Source of the DNA: Streptomyces sp. CNH099
Lineage (GTDB): Bacteria; Actinomycetota; Actinomycetes; Streptomycetales; Streptomycetaceae
Assembly: GCA_000514715.1 (NCBI GenBank)
Contig: AZWL01000001.1
Span: forward strand, 310,186-374,185
Direction: 5' to 3'
Length of the DNA stretch: 64,000 nt
A program made the translations under genes and the position numbers. Each line of letters begins with the position of its first letter. The stretch's first letter is position 1. Shown one piece after another: positions 27,646 through 35,804 of this stretch. The notes beneath the pieces were generated by a model. It did no database searches. It worked only from the letters and a program-made list of their open reading frames with translations, and was not told where the DNA came from.

Positions 27646-28938
27646 TCACCCGGCGGCGTCGAGGTGCAGGCGCACGAACCTCGGGCGGTACAGGGCGACG
27701 TTGCGGTGCACGTGAGCGGAGACGGTGTCCGCGGAGGCGTCGAGCCAGTTGACGTCGTAGCCGAGCAGCAGCCCGTCCCCGGAGCCGACGCCGGGATGGG
27801 CCTGCGGGTTGTACGCGGCGGCGCCGGAGCCGCCGCCGGCGTCGTCCGGCAGCGGTGCGGTGAACGCCTTGTCCGGCCCGTGCCACGGGCCCTCGGGCCG
27901 GCACGCCCAGTACGACGCGACCGTCGTCAGCCCGCTGCCGCGGGGCCCGCCCGCGTCCATCGTGAACAGCACCCAGGTGTCCCCCCGGCGCACCACGCTG
28001 AACGCGCTGCCGACGCCCCGGCGCCCGCCGTCGCCCAGCACCGGCGCCGAGCGGGCCGCTTCGCGGCTCCAGCGCTCGCCGTCCCAGTACCGCCACGCCG
28101 AGCGGTCCGCGAGCCGCCCGGCGGGCACGCGCGCGAGGTGCGCGCGGGAGCTGCGCTCGGCCTGGTCGGGGGTGCGGCCGTCGGTGCCGCCCCAGACGTA
28201 CGTGAAGCCGCCGCGCCGGACGGCCGCAGCCCCGTAGACGACGCGGTCGGCGGGGTCGGCGACCCGCGACTGGTCGTCGACCTGGGTGATGCCCTCCAGA
28301 CGCAGGTCGGGCAGCGACAGCGTGGCGACCTCGGTGGCCAGCGGCACGCCGTAGATCCACGGCTGCTGCGCCTCCTGCCGGTGCCACAGCAGCACCCGCA
28401 GCACCTGTTCGGACGAGCCGGGGGCGCGCGGCTCGACCACGGCGTGCACCGGCCAGCGCCACTGCCGCAGCGGGGCGGCGGGCTCGGGGAAGAGCGAGGT
28501 AGGCGCGCCGGGCGCGCCGCCGAGGAGGGTGCGTTCGAGGCGGCCGTCCGCGGACATGACGAGGGCGGCGTTGCGGGTCCAGGCGGGGGTGCCGAGCGTG
28601 GTGTCGCGCCAGGCGTGCGGCTGGCCCTGCCGGTTGGGCGGCGGCTGCACCCGGCCGAGGTACGGGTCGGAGACCAGCCAGAGCGTGCGGCCGTCGGGCA
28701 GCCGGACCGAGTGGTTGCCGTCGCCGCCGGTCCAGTCGTCGGTACGGGTCGCGTCGTCGCCGTAGCGCGCGAACTCGTCCGTCGTCGCGGCGTCCGCGGT
28801 CCAGCCGGAGACGGCGAGAGCGGTACAGGCGCCGGCGCCGTCGCCGGCGCCGTCGTCGTCGGTCAGCACGACCACGAGGCCCACGACGAGCAGCAGGGCC
28901 AGGGCGATCCCGGCGCCGGTGGTCTGGCGTCGCTCCAT
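27646..28938 (-). CDS. Secreted or membrane-anchored beta-propeller-like protein (DUF4185/DUF5005-type)
   Basis: Protein of 430 residues with an N-terminal hydrophobic helix (GIALALLLVVGLVVVL, residues 9-24) that is either a signal anchor or an uncleaved signal; the rest should be outside the cell. Repeated strands such as GNHSVRLPDGRTLWLVSDPYLG, YGAAAVRRGGFTYVWGG and WVLFTMDAGG suggest a five-bladed propeller like DUF4185/DUF5005 glycosidase-fold proteins. I am not certain of the exact family and do not assign an activity. TACCGT ends 6 nt before the ATG on the minus strand, a leaderless-type promoter element. Confidence 0.7.
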   Translation of the reverse strand: MERRQTTGAGIALALLLVVGLVVVLTDDDGAGDGAGACTALAVSGWTADAATTDEFARYGDDATRTDDWTGGDGNHSVRLPDGRTLWLVSDPYLGRVQPPPNRQGQPHAWRDTTLGTPAWTRNAALVMSADGRLERTLLGGAPGAPTSLFPEPAAPLRQWRWPVHAVVEPRAPGSSEQVLRVLLWHRQEAQQPWIYGVPLATEVATLSLPDLRLEGITQVDDQSRVADPADRVVYGAAAVRRGGFTYVWGGTDGRTPDQAERSSRAHLARVPAGRLADRSAWRYWDGERWSREAARSAPVLGDGGRRGVGSAFSVVRRGDTWVLFTMDAGGPRGSGLTTVASYWACRPEGPWHGPDKAFTAPLPDDAGGGSGAAAYNPQAHPGVGSGDGLLLGYDVNWLDASADTVSAHVHRNVALYRPRFVRLHLDAAG

Positions 28939-28944
28939 CGGGGC

Positions 28945-28950
28945 ACGGTA
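28945..28950 (-). promoter_or_regulatory. -10 hexamer, leaderless start of the propeller-like gene
   Basis: TACCGT on the minus strand ends 6 nt before the ATG at 28938, and there is no Shine-Dalgarno sequence between. Confidence 0.45.
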
Positions 28951-29010
28951 ACCGGCGGGGCCGGTGAGCCGTAAGGAGCCCCGTGGGAGACCCGGCCGGC
29001 ACCCCTTCCG

Positions 29011-29016
29011 TAGGCT
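29011..29016 (+). promoter_or_regulatory. -10 hexamer, leaderless start of the HAD phosphatase gene
   Basis: TAGGCT lies exactly 6 nt before GTG 29023; the space between has no ribosome site. Confidence 0.5.
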
Positions 29017-29022
29017 GGCGGC

Positions 29023-29505
29023 GTGGCGAAGCCAGACCTCGCGGTGTTCGACCTGGACGGCACCCTCACCGACACCCGGCACCGGCTGCACCACGTCGCG
29101 TCCGCCCCCAAGGACTGGGACGCCTTCTTCCGCGCGGCCCCGCTCGACCCGCCGCTGCCCGAGGGGGTGGCGCTGGCCCTGCGGTGGGCCGAGACCTGCG
29201 AGGTCTGCTACGTCACCGGGCGCCCGGAGCGCACCCGCCGGGACACCGAGGCGTGGCTGGCCGGACACGGCCTGCCCGAGGGCCCGCTGTGGATGCGCCG
29301 CGGCGGCGACCGGCGGCCGGCCCGGGTGGCGAAGCCGGAGCTGCTGCGCCGGGTGGCCCGCGGGCGCACGGTGGCGGTGGTCGTGGACGACGACGAGCCG
29401 GTCTGCGCGGCGTACGAGAAGGCCGGCTTCCGGGTCGTACGGGCCGACTGGATGCCGCCCGCGGAGACGCTGCGCGCGGCGCAGGAGGACGAGGGCCGTA
29501 CGTAG
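29023..29505 (+). CDS. HAD-superfamily phosphatase domain protein
   Basis: Small (160 residues) cytoplasmic phosphohydrolase of the HAD fold. Motif I is DLDGTLTDT at 10-18 (nucleophile D10, acid D12). Motif II is in CYVTGRPERT near 62-71, motif III lysine is likely in VAKPELL, and motif IV is VVVDDDEPVC near 122-131. There is no large cap domain, as in polynucleotide-kinase-type and LNS2-like phosphatases. Substrate unknown. The GTG start is preceded by a leaderless-type TAGGCT. Confidence 0.82.
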   Translation: MAKPDLAVFDLDGTLTDTRHRLHHVASAPKDWDAFFRAAPLDPPLPEGVALALRWAETCEVCYVTGRPERTRRDTEAWLAGHGLPEGPLWMRRGGDRRPARVAKPELLRRVARGRTVAVVVDDDEPVCAAYEKAGFRVVRADWMPPAETLRAAQEDEGRT

Positions 29506-29615
29506 GGCGGCGGCCCGCGCGGCCCGCGCCGGGCTCCCGGACGGCGCCGGGCGGGGCGGGCACCCGAATCCCGGCGGGATCGCGGCCCGCCCCTTCCCCC
29601 GTGCGGCCGGGCCAC

Positions 29616-29621
29616 TACGCT
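29616..29621 (+). promoter_or_regulatory. -10 hexamer, near-leaderless start of the 142-aa membrane protein gene
   Basis: TACGCT ends 8 nt before ATG 29630, with no ribosome site between. Confidence 0.4.
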
Positions 29622-29629
29622 CGGCGCAC

Positions 29630-30058
29630 ATGACCTCCCGCGACGACACGGACCTCGACGACACCGGCCTCGACGACACCGGGAAGACCGGGATAGCCGG
29701 GCCGGCCGCGGCCGGCCCGGCCGGCACCGACGCGGGCGACCCCCACACGCCCGGCGCCGGCGGCCCGGGCGACCCGCTCGCACCCGACGGCGACGAGCCG
29801 CCGCCGCCCCGGCTGACGCCGCGCCAGGCCCGCCGGGTGCGGGCGCTGACCTCCGCGGGCGTGATGGTGGCGGTGGGCGTGGGCATGGTGGTGCAGTTCC
29901 GCAGGGAGCCGTCGCTGCTGACGTTCGCGCTCTACGGCGGGGCGCTCATCCTCTCCGGCACCGCGATCATGCTCAGCCGGGCGGGCCGCACCCGGGTCGC
30001 CATGGCGGTGCTGGCGGCCGGCTTCGCGTTCGTGGTCGCCGATCAACTGCTGCGCTAG
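29630..30058 (+). CDS. Small two-helix membrane protein of unknown function
   Basis: A 142-residue protein. Residues 1-60 are acidic and Gly/Pro-rich with a short repeat (DLDDTGLDDTG). RLTPRQARRVRAL then leads into two hydrophobic helices at about 72-88 and 96-112, and a third weaker one at about 122-138. I do not recognise a named family; similar proteins are annotated as hypothetical membrane proteins in Streptomyces. It sits between the HAD phosphatase and the DUF3048 gene on the same strand without overlap. Confidence 0.65.
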   Translation: MTSRDDTDLDDTGLDDTGKTGIAGPAAAGPAGTDAGDPHTPGAGGPGDPLAPDGDEPPPPRLTPRQARRVRALTSAGVMVAVGVGMVVQFRREPSLLTFALYGGALILSGTAIMLSRAGRTRVAMAVLAAGFAFVVADQLLR

Positions 30059-30112
30059 AACCGCCACGGTAGCGGGCGGCCGGGGCGGGTAGGTCATCGG
30101 TAGCACGGCTCA

Positions 30113-31135
30113 GTGGGGGGTTCGTTGAACAAGAAGCACGCGGCCGCCGCGGCGGCACTCCTGGTGCCCGCGGTCGCCGTCACGGCGGTGCTCGTCGCCC
30201 GGCCGCACGGCGGCACGGGGGAACCGGCCCACCGCCCGCAGGCGCGCTCCTCCCCCGCCTCCCCGGCACCGTCCCCGTCCGCCCCGCCCGCCCCCACGGA
30301 CGAGCTGCCCGCGCCCGAGGGTCCGGTGCTGGGCGTGAAGCTGGACAACGCCGCGCCCGCGCGGCCCCACACGGGCCTGGAGCAGGCCGACGTGGTGCAC
30401 GTGGAGCGGGTCGAAGCCGGCATCAGCCGCTTCCTCGCCGTCTACGCCTCCGGGCTCCCCGACGTCGTGGGGCCGGTGCGCAGCGCCCGCGAGACGGACC
30501 TGGAACTGCTGGCGCAGTACGACGACCCGGTGCTCGCGTACTCGGGCGCGCAGGGCAGGCTCAAGCCGTACATCAACCGCGCCCCGCTGCGCCCGGTGCC
30601 GCCCGAGGAACTGCCCGGCGCGTACTTCCGCGGCACCGACCGGCCCATGCCGCACAACCTCTACCTGCGGCCCGAGCGCGTCACCGACGCCGCGCCCGAA
30701 CTCGCCGGCATGGCCGCCGGGTCGCTCTACGAGACCGGCGCGGCCCCGGCCGGCGGCCGGAGGACCGCCGCCCGCACGGTGGAGATGCCGGCCGCGCGCT
30801 TCACCTTCGACTGGTCGGCCGAACGGCGCGGCTGGGAGGTCGCCATGGACGGCACGCCGGCCCTCAGCGGCGGGGAGCGGCTCGCGCCGCCGACGGTGGT
30901 GCTGCAGGAGACGACGATCCGCAGGGGCGGGTTCGGCGACCGGTGGGGCAACAACTCGCCGTTCACCGAGACCGTCGGCTCCGGCGACGCCACGGTGCTG
31001 CGGGACGGCCGGGCGTACGCCGCCGAGTGGGACCGGCCGACGGCGGCGGACCGCACCGTGTTCACCACGCCGGACGGCGAGCCGATGCCGCTGGCCGAGG
31101 GGCAGGTGTGGGTCGTGTACGTGCCGCGCGGCTGA
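30113..31135 (+). CDS. DUF3048 domain-containing secreted/lipid-side protein
   Basis: Exported protein of 340 residues. A basic start (LNKKH) and hydrophobic stretch AAAAAALLVPAVAVTAVLVA form a signal or anchor, followed by a Pro/Ser-rich linker. The DUF3048 (YerB-like) domain begins with VKLDNAAPARPHTGLEQADVVHVERVEAGISRFLAVYAS and continues through GPVRSARETDLELL and MPHNLYL. The family role is unknown. I keep GTG 30113, because a TAGCAC hexamer lies 6 nt before it; TTG 30125 would remove four residues. Confidence 0.85.
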   Translation: MGGSLNKKHAAAAAALLVPAVAVTAVLVARPHGGTGEPAHRPQARSSPASPAPSPSAPPAPTDELPAPEGPVLGVKLDNAAPARPHTGLEQADVVHVERVEAGISRFLAVYASGLPDVVGPVRSARETDLELLAQYDDPVLAYSGAQGRLKPYINRAPLRPVPPEELPGAYFRGTDRPMPHNLYLRPERVTDAAPELAGMAAGSLYETGAAPAGGRRTAARTVEMPAARFTFDWSAERRGWEVAMDGTPALSGGERLAPPTVVLQETTIRRGGFGDRWGNNSPFTETVGSGDATVLRDGRAYAAEWDRPTAADRTVFTTPDGEPMPLAEGQVWVVYVPRG

Positions 31136-31171
31136 CCGCACCGCGGGACGCCGCCCCGGCCGCACGATGCC

Positions 31172-32152
31172 TCAGCCCGCGTCCATCCGCAGCACCGCCG
31201 CGCCCCTGACCCGGTCCGCCGCGAGGTCGTCGAGGGCCTCGTCCGCCCGGTCGAAGGGGTACGGGGCGACGGTCGCACGCACGCCGTGGGCGTCCGCGGC
31301 GGCGAGGAACTCCCGGCCGTCGGCGCGGGTGTTGGCGGTGACGCTGCGCAGCACGCGCTCGCGGAACAGGTGCCGCTCGTAGTCCAGCTCCGGGATGGTG
31401 GTGAGGTGGATGCCCGCCACGCTGAGCGTGCCGCCGGCGTCCAGCGCCGCCAGCGCGACCGGCACCAGCTCGCCGGCCGGCGCGAACAGCACCGCCGCGT
31501 CGAACGGCTCCGGGGCGGGCTCGTCGACGCCGGCGGCCGTCGCGGCGCCCAGCTCCAGCGCGAGCCGCCGGGCGTCGCGGGAGCGGGTGCGCACGTGCAC
31601 CTCGGCGCCCTCGGCGAGGGCGAGCTGGGCGGTCAGGTGGGCGGAGCCGCCGAACCCGTAGATGCCGAGCCGGCCGCCCGCGGGCAGGTCCGCCAGCCGC
31701 AGCGCGCGGTAGCCGATGATCCCGGCGCATAGCAGCGGGGCCAGTTCCTCGGCGGCGGGCTCCTTGGGCAGCGCGTACGCGTACGGGGCGGGCACCACCG
31801 CGTACTCGGCGTACCCGCCGTCCGCGTCCCAGCCGGTGTAGCGCGACCCGGGGCACAGGTTCTCCCGGCCCCGCTCGCACCAGCGGCAGCGGCCGCAGGT
31901 GTGGCGCAGCCAGGGGATGCCGACGCGGGACCCGATGCGCCGCTCGGCCGCGGACCCGGCCGCGACCACCTCGCCCACCGCCTCGTGGCCGGGCACGACC
32001 GGCGTCCGGTGCGGCGGCAGGTCGTGGTCACGCACGTGCAGGACGAGCAGCTCGTCGGGGCCGGGCCGGGGCACCGGCGACTCCACGGGCTCCAGCCGGC
32101 CTCTCCCGGTGACGGCCCAGGCCCGCATGGCCCTCGGCAGCAGGGCTCCCAT
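31172..32152 (-). CDS. Zinc-type alcohol dehydrogenase lacking the catalytic-cysteine segment
   Basis: MDR-superfamily dehydrogenase of 326 residues. The structural zinc site is intact (C86, C89, C92, C100 in [16 protein letters not shown]), the PGHE motif is at 54-57, and the NAD(P) fold starts near [14 protein letters not shown]. The usual catalytic segment CGVCRTD(L/M)H is absent: DELLV (33-37) runs straight into [20 protein letters not shown], as if about 11 codons had been removed in frame near 32041. The catalytic zinc ligand cysteine is therefore gone. It may be a decayed enzyme or one with altered chemistry. The ATG at 32152 has GAGG 8 nt upstream. Confidence 0.82.
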   Translation of the reverse strand: MGALLPRAMRAWAVTGRGRLEPVESPVPRPGPDELLVLHVRDHDLPPHRTPVVPGHEAVGEVVAAGSAAERRIGSRVGIPWLRHTCGRCRWCERGRENLCPGSRYTGWDADGGYAEYAVVPAPYAYALPKEPAAEELAPLLCAGIIGYRALRLADLPAGGRLGIYGFGGSAHLTAQLALAEGAEVHVRTRSRDARRLALELGAATAAGVDEPAPEPFDAAVLFAPAGELVPVALAALDAGGTLSVAGIHLTTIPELDYERHLFRERVLRSVTANTRADGREFLAAADAHGVRATVAPYPFDRADEALDDLAADRVRGAAVLRMDAG

Positions 32153-32371
32153 GCCCCCATCCTCGCGGCCACCGGACCGCTCGGTCCACGACGCGCCGGG
32201 CGCCGCGCTCCCGTGCGACCCCGGGTGCACTCGGCCGGGCCCGGCGCGCGGTGTGTCCGGCCGCGCCGCACGGGTACTCGCACGTGGCGCTCCGGAAGAG
32301 GACCGGACCGGGTTTGACCGCAGCGTGTCCGGTGCGCCGGCACGCACCGTGACCACCGAAAGGACACACCC

Positions 32372-32917
32372 ATGCCCATCGCATTCCTCGTCGCTCCCGA
32401 GGGGGTCGAGCAGGTCGAGCTGACCGAGCCGTGGCAGGCCGCCGTGGACGCCGGCCACACCCCGCGGCTCCTCTCCACCCGGCCGGGCCGGGTGCAGGCG
32501 TTCGACCATCTGGACAAGGCGGACACGTTCGAGATCGACCAGGTCGTCGCCGAGGCGGCCCCCGACGAGTACGAGGCCCTCGTGCTGCCGGGCGGCGTCG
32601 CCAACCCGGACTTCCTGCGCATGGACCCCGACGCCGTGTCTTTTGCCCGCGGGTTCTTCCAGGCCGGCAAGCCGGTGGCGGCGATCTGCCACGCGCTGTG
32701 GCTGCTGGTCGAGGCGGACGTCGTCCGCGGGCGCACGCTCACCTCCTGGCCGAGCCTGCAGACGGACATCCGCAACGCCGGCGGCACCTGGGTCGACGCG
32801 CAGGTGCAGGTCTGCCGCGACGGGCCCGCCACGCTGGTCACCAGCCGCAGGCCGGACGACCTCAAGGCGTTCTGCGACGCGTTCCTGACCGAGTTCGCCA
32901 CGGCCGCGAGCGGCTGA
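32372..32917 (+). CDS. DJ-1/PfpI family type 1 glutamine-amidotransferase-like protein
   Basis: Cytoplasmic protein of 181 residues of the PfpI/DJ-1 group (proteases, deglycases or chaperones). The nucleophile elbow is in [18 protein letters not shown] near 107-124, with the cysteine at about C112. [17 protein letters not shown] and [19 protein letters not shown] match YhbO/PfpI relatives. AAAGGA lies 8 nt before the ATG. The upstream 219 bp contain no other gene. Confidence 0.88.
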   Translation: MPIAFLVAPEGVEQVELTEPWQAAVDAGHTPRLLSTRPGRVQAFDHLDKADTFEIDQVVAEAAPDEYEALVLPGGVANPDFLRMDPDAVSFARGFFQAGKPVAAICHALWLLVEADVVRGRTLTSWPSLQTDIRNAGGTWVDAQVQVCRDGPATLVTSRRPDDLKAFCDAFLTEFATAASG

Positions 32918-32945
32918 GAACGGGCCGCGGGACCCCGCGGGCGGT

Positions 32946-33431
32946 TCAGCGCCGCGGGCGGACGGCGGCGGTCCGGGTGACGCGGCGGACGCTCCACTCG
33001 AACCCGCCGCGGCAGACCACCGTGTGCCGCTCGTCGGTCACGACGGCGTCGGTGCTGATGCGTGCGCGGTCGGCGGTGCCGGCGAGGACGGGGCGCAGCA
33101 CCTGCACGGCCGACGAGCTGAGCTTGCAGGACGCGATGAGCCGGCCGCGGGCGGGCGCCAGGTACTCGAACGAGGCGGAGGCGCCGAGCGGCAGCACGCC
33201 CTCCAGCTCGCCGGGCGCGTCCCCGGCGGCGAGGATGGCGGCCAGTCCGGCGGCGTCGACGAGGGTGGCGAGGCCGCTGGAGTGCAGCGCGCCGATGACG
33301 TTCCCGAGCACGCCGGGGGCCTCGACGGCGACCTCGGCGGCGCCGTCGACGGCGCGCAGCACCGTCAGGCCGGCGGTGCGGTGGGCGGGGACGGGCTCTA
33401 ACAGCGAGCGTGCCAGGGCGGTGGCGTCCAT
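32946..33431 (-). CDS. DUF4442/PaaI-type hotdog thioesterase-like protein
   Basis: A 161-residue hotdog-fold protein. [24 protein letters not shown] near 43-66 is the central helix region of DUF4442/PaaI proteins, which hydrolyse acyl-CoA thioesters. [16 protein letters not shown] forms the following strand. It is convergent with the DJ-1 gene (28-bp gap) and lies downstream of the DNA ligase gene on the same strand. The substrate is unknown. Confidence 0.78.
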   Translation of the reverse strand: MDATALARSLLEPVPAHRTAGLTVLRAVDGAAEVAVEAPGVLGNVIGALHSSGLATLVDAAGLAAILAAGDAPGELEGVLPLGASASFEYLAPARGRLIASCKLSSSAVQVLRPVLAGTADRARISTDAVVTDERHTVVCRGGFEWSVRRVTRTAAVRPRR

Positions 33432-33547
33432 GGAGACATGGTGCCGGTGGTCGGCGAAGGCGGCGGGTCCTGGAGGCCAACTCCGGCTGACGGACAGGTT
33501 CCGTTACGCCGCTCCGGCGCCGGCCGCGGCGGCCGGCCGGCGCCCGC

Positions 33548-34642
33548 TCACTGCTGCGGACGGGAGGTCAGCACCTCGTTCAGGTCGTATTTCACCGGCT
33601 CCTCCAGCTGCTCGTACGTGCAGCTCTCCGGCGTGCGGTCCGGCCGCCAGCGGCGGAACTGCGCGGTGTGCCGGAACCGGACCCCGTTCTCCATGTGGTC
33701 GTACGCCACCTCCAGCACCCGCTCCGGCCGCAGCGGCACCCACGACAGGTCCTTCTGCCCGCTCCACCGGCTCGGCGCCCCGGGCAGCCGCGCCGACTCG
33801 TGCGCGTCCTCCTTCGTCCAGTCCGCCCACGGGTGCCGCGCCTGCTCCTCGGGATCGTCGATCCGCAGCGGCGCCAGCTCCTCGACCAGCTCGGCGCGCC
33901 GCTTCATCGAGAACGCCGCGCACACGCCCACGTGCTGCAGCACGCCCTTGCCGTCGTTGATGCCGAGCAGCAGGGAGCCGACCACGGGCCCCGACTTGTG
34001 CCAGCGGAAGCCGGCGAGCACCACGTCGGCCGTGCGCTCGTGCTTCACCTTGACGAGCACCCGCTCGTTCTGCCGGTACGGCAGCCCGGTCGGCTTGGCG
34101 ATTATCCCGTCGAGCCCGGCGCCCTCGTACTGGTCGAACCACGCCTCGGCGACCGCCAGGTCCAGCGTCGCCGGCGCGATGTGCACCGGCGCCGCGGCGT
34201 CCGCCAGGGCGCGCAGCAGCGCCGCGCGGCGCTCGGACTGCGGGGTGTCCAGCAGCGCGTCGTCGCCGAGCGCGAGCAGGTCGAACGCGACGAAGCTGGC
34301 CGGCGTCTGCTCGGCGAGCATCCGCACCCGGGACTCCGCGGGGTGGATGCGCTCGGTGAGAGCGTCGAAGTCCAGCCGGTCGCCGCGGACGATGACGATC
34401 TCGCCGTCGACGACGCACCGCTCGGGCAGGTTGGCCTTCAGCGACTCCACCAGCTCCGGGAAGTAGCGCGTGAGCGGCTTGCCGGTGCGGCTGCCGATCT
34501 CGATGCCGTCGTCGGCGGAGCCGTCCCGGAAGACGATGGCGCGGAAGCCGTCCCACTTGGCCTCGTAGAGCATCCCGGGCGGGAGCCTCTTCTGCGGCTT
34601 GGCGAGCATCGGCTTCACGGGGGGCATCACCGGCAGGTCCAT
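33548..34642 (-). CDS. ATP-dependent DNA ligase (LigD ligase-domain / LigC type)
   Basis: Seals DNA nicks and double-strand breaks, in actinomycetes often with Ku. The protein has 364 residues. AMP is taken up by K29 in EAKWDGFRA (motif I KxDG); VVDGEIV (motif III), FVAFDLL and DGIIAKP (motif IV) and the VLVKVKH motif V follow. An OB-fold covers the C-terminal 130 residues. Its ATG forms one end of a 55-bp inverted repeat whose other end is the ATG of the polymerase gene. A TACCGT hexamer 7 nt upstream suggests a leaderless transcript. No Ku gene is in the window. Confidence 0.9.
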   Translation of the reverse strand: MDLPVMPPVKPMLAKPQKRLPPGMLYEAKWDGFRAIVFRDGSADDGIEIGSRTGKPLTRYFPELVESLKANLPERCVVDGEIVIVRGDRLDFDALTERIHPAESRVRMLAEQTPASFVAFDLLALGDDALLDTPQSERRAALLRALADAAAPVHIAPATLDLAVAEAWFDQYEGAGLDGIIAKPTGLPYRQNERVLVKVKHERTADVVLAGFRWHKSGPVVGSLLLGINDGKGVLQHVGVCAAFSMKRRAELVEELAPLRIDDPEEQARHPWADWTKEDAHESARLPGAPSRWSGQKDLSWVPLRPERVLEVAYDHMENGVRFRHTAQFRRWRPDRTPESCTYEQLEEPVKYDLNEVLTSRPQQ

Positions 34643-34694
34643 GTGCGCCACGGTAAGGCGGGATTCGGACATCCGCCTTACCGTGGCGCACATG
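34640..34694. repeat. 55-bp perfect inverted repeat carrying both start codons of the divergent ligase/polymerase pair
   Basis: Two identical 22-bp arms (34640-34661 and 34673-34694) surround an 11-bp centre. The outer ends are the CAT and ATG of the two divergent genes. Each arm places TACCGT 7 nt before its own start codon, so both genes have the same -10 element and the same start-site sequence. The element can act as one two-way leaderless promoter and as a binding site for a dimeric regulator. Confidence 0.8.
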
Positions 34695-35702
34695 GGTGCA
34701 GCGATTCAGCTCCAGGCGGGCGACAGAACGGTACGGCTGTCCAGCCCGGACCGGGTCTTCTTCCCGGCGAAGGGCTACACGAAGCTCGACCTCGCGCGGT
34801 ACTACGTCGCCGTCGGCGACGGCATCGTACGGGCGCTGCGGGACCGGCCGACGACGCTGGAGCGCTACCCGGAGGGGATAGGCGGTGAGTCGTTCTTCCA
34901 GAAGCGCGCGCCGAAGAACACGCCCGACTGGATCCCCACCGCCCGCATCACCTTCCCCAGCGGGCGGTACGCGGACGAGATGTGCCCCACCGAGCCGGCG
35001 GCGGTCGTCTGGGCGGCCCAGTACGGCACGCTGACGTTCCATCCGTGGCCGGTGCGGCGCGGCGACACCGAGCACCCCGACGAGCTGCGCATCGACCTCG
35101 ACCCGCAGCCCGGCACGGACTACGACGACGCCGTGCGCGCCGCGCACGAGATGCGCGCGGTCCTCGGCGACCACGGCCTCACCGGCTGGCCGAAGACCTC
35201 CGGCGGGCGCGGGATGCACCTGTTCGTGCCGATCGCGCCGCGCTGGACGTTCGTGCAGGTGCGCCGCGCGGTGCTCGCCGCCGGGCGGGAGCTGGAGCGG
35301 CGGATGCCGGACCAGGTCACCACCGCGTGGTGGAAGGAGGAGCGCGGCGAGAAGGTCTTCGTCGACTACAACCAGATGGCCCGCGACCGCACCATCGCCT
35401 CCGCCTACTCCGTGCGGCCCCACCCGCACGCGCCCGTCTCCGCGCCGCTGACGTGGGCGGAGGTCGACGACGCCGAGCCGGACGACTTCGACCTCGTCAC
35501 CATGCCGAAACGCTTCGCCGAGGTCGGCGACGTGCACGCGGACATGGACGGGCACGCCTTCGACCTCACGTCGCTGCTGGAGCTGTCCGAGCGGCAGGAG
35601 CGGGACCACGGCCAGGGCGACATGCCCTACCCGCCGGACCACCCGAAGATGGCGGGCGAGCCGAAGCGCGTGCAGCCCAGCCGGGCGCGTCCGGAGGAGT
35701 GA
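34692..35702 (+). CDS. LigD-type polymerase/primase domain protein (PolDom)
   Basis: Archaeo-eukaryotic primase-like polymerase of 336 residues that fills ends during non-homologous end joining. The catalytic aspartates are D135 and D137 in RIDLDPQ. WPKTSGGRGMHLFVPI near 166-181 binds the incoming nucleotide, and KVFVDYNQMARDRTIASAYSVRP near 223-245 contains the third acidic residue. There is no ligase or nuclease domain fused, unlike full LigD; the ligase is encoded separately on the other strand. The start ATG is inside the inverted repeat. Confidence 0.92.
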   Translation: MGAAIQLQAGDRTVRLSSPDRVFFPAKGYTKLDLARYYVAVGDGIVRALRDRPTTLERYPEGIGGESFFQKRAPKNTPDWIPTARITFPSGRYADEMCPTEPAAVVWAAQYGTLTFHPWPVRRGDTEHPDELRIDLDPQPGTDYDDAVRAAHEMRAVLGDHGLTGWPKTSGGRGMHLFVPIAPRWTFVQVRRAVLAAGRELERRMPDQVTTAWWKEERGEKVFVDYNQMARDRTIASAYSVRPHPHAPVSAPLTWAEVDDAEPDDFDLVTMPKRFAEVGDVHADMDGHAFDLTSLLELSERQERDHGQGDMPYPPDHPKMAGEPKRVQPSRARPEE

Positions 35703-35792
35703 GGGCCGCGCGCCGGGCCCGGCCGGCCCGGCGCGGAGGGTACCGGAGCCGCGCGAACGCGGACCGCCCCACCTGCGGCGTACGGGTGATCG

Positions 35793-35798
35793 TAGACT
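35793..35798 (+). promoter_or_regulatory. -10 hexamer, leaderless start of the Gfo/Idh/MocA gene
   Basis: TAGACT ends 6 nt before ATG 35805, with no ribosome site between. Confidence 0.5.
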
Positions 35799-35804
35799 CG
35801 GCGC

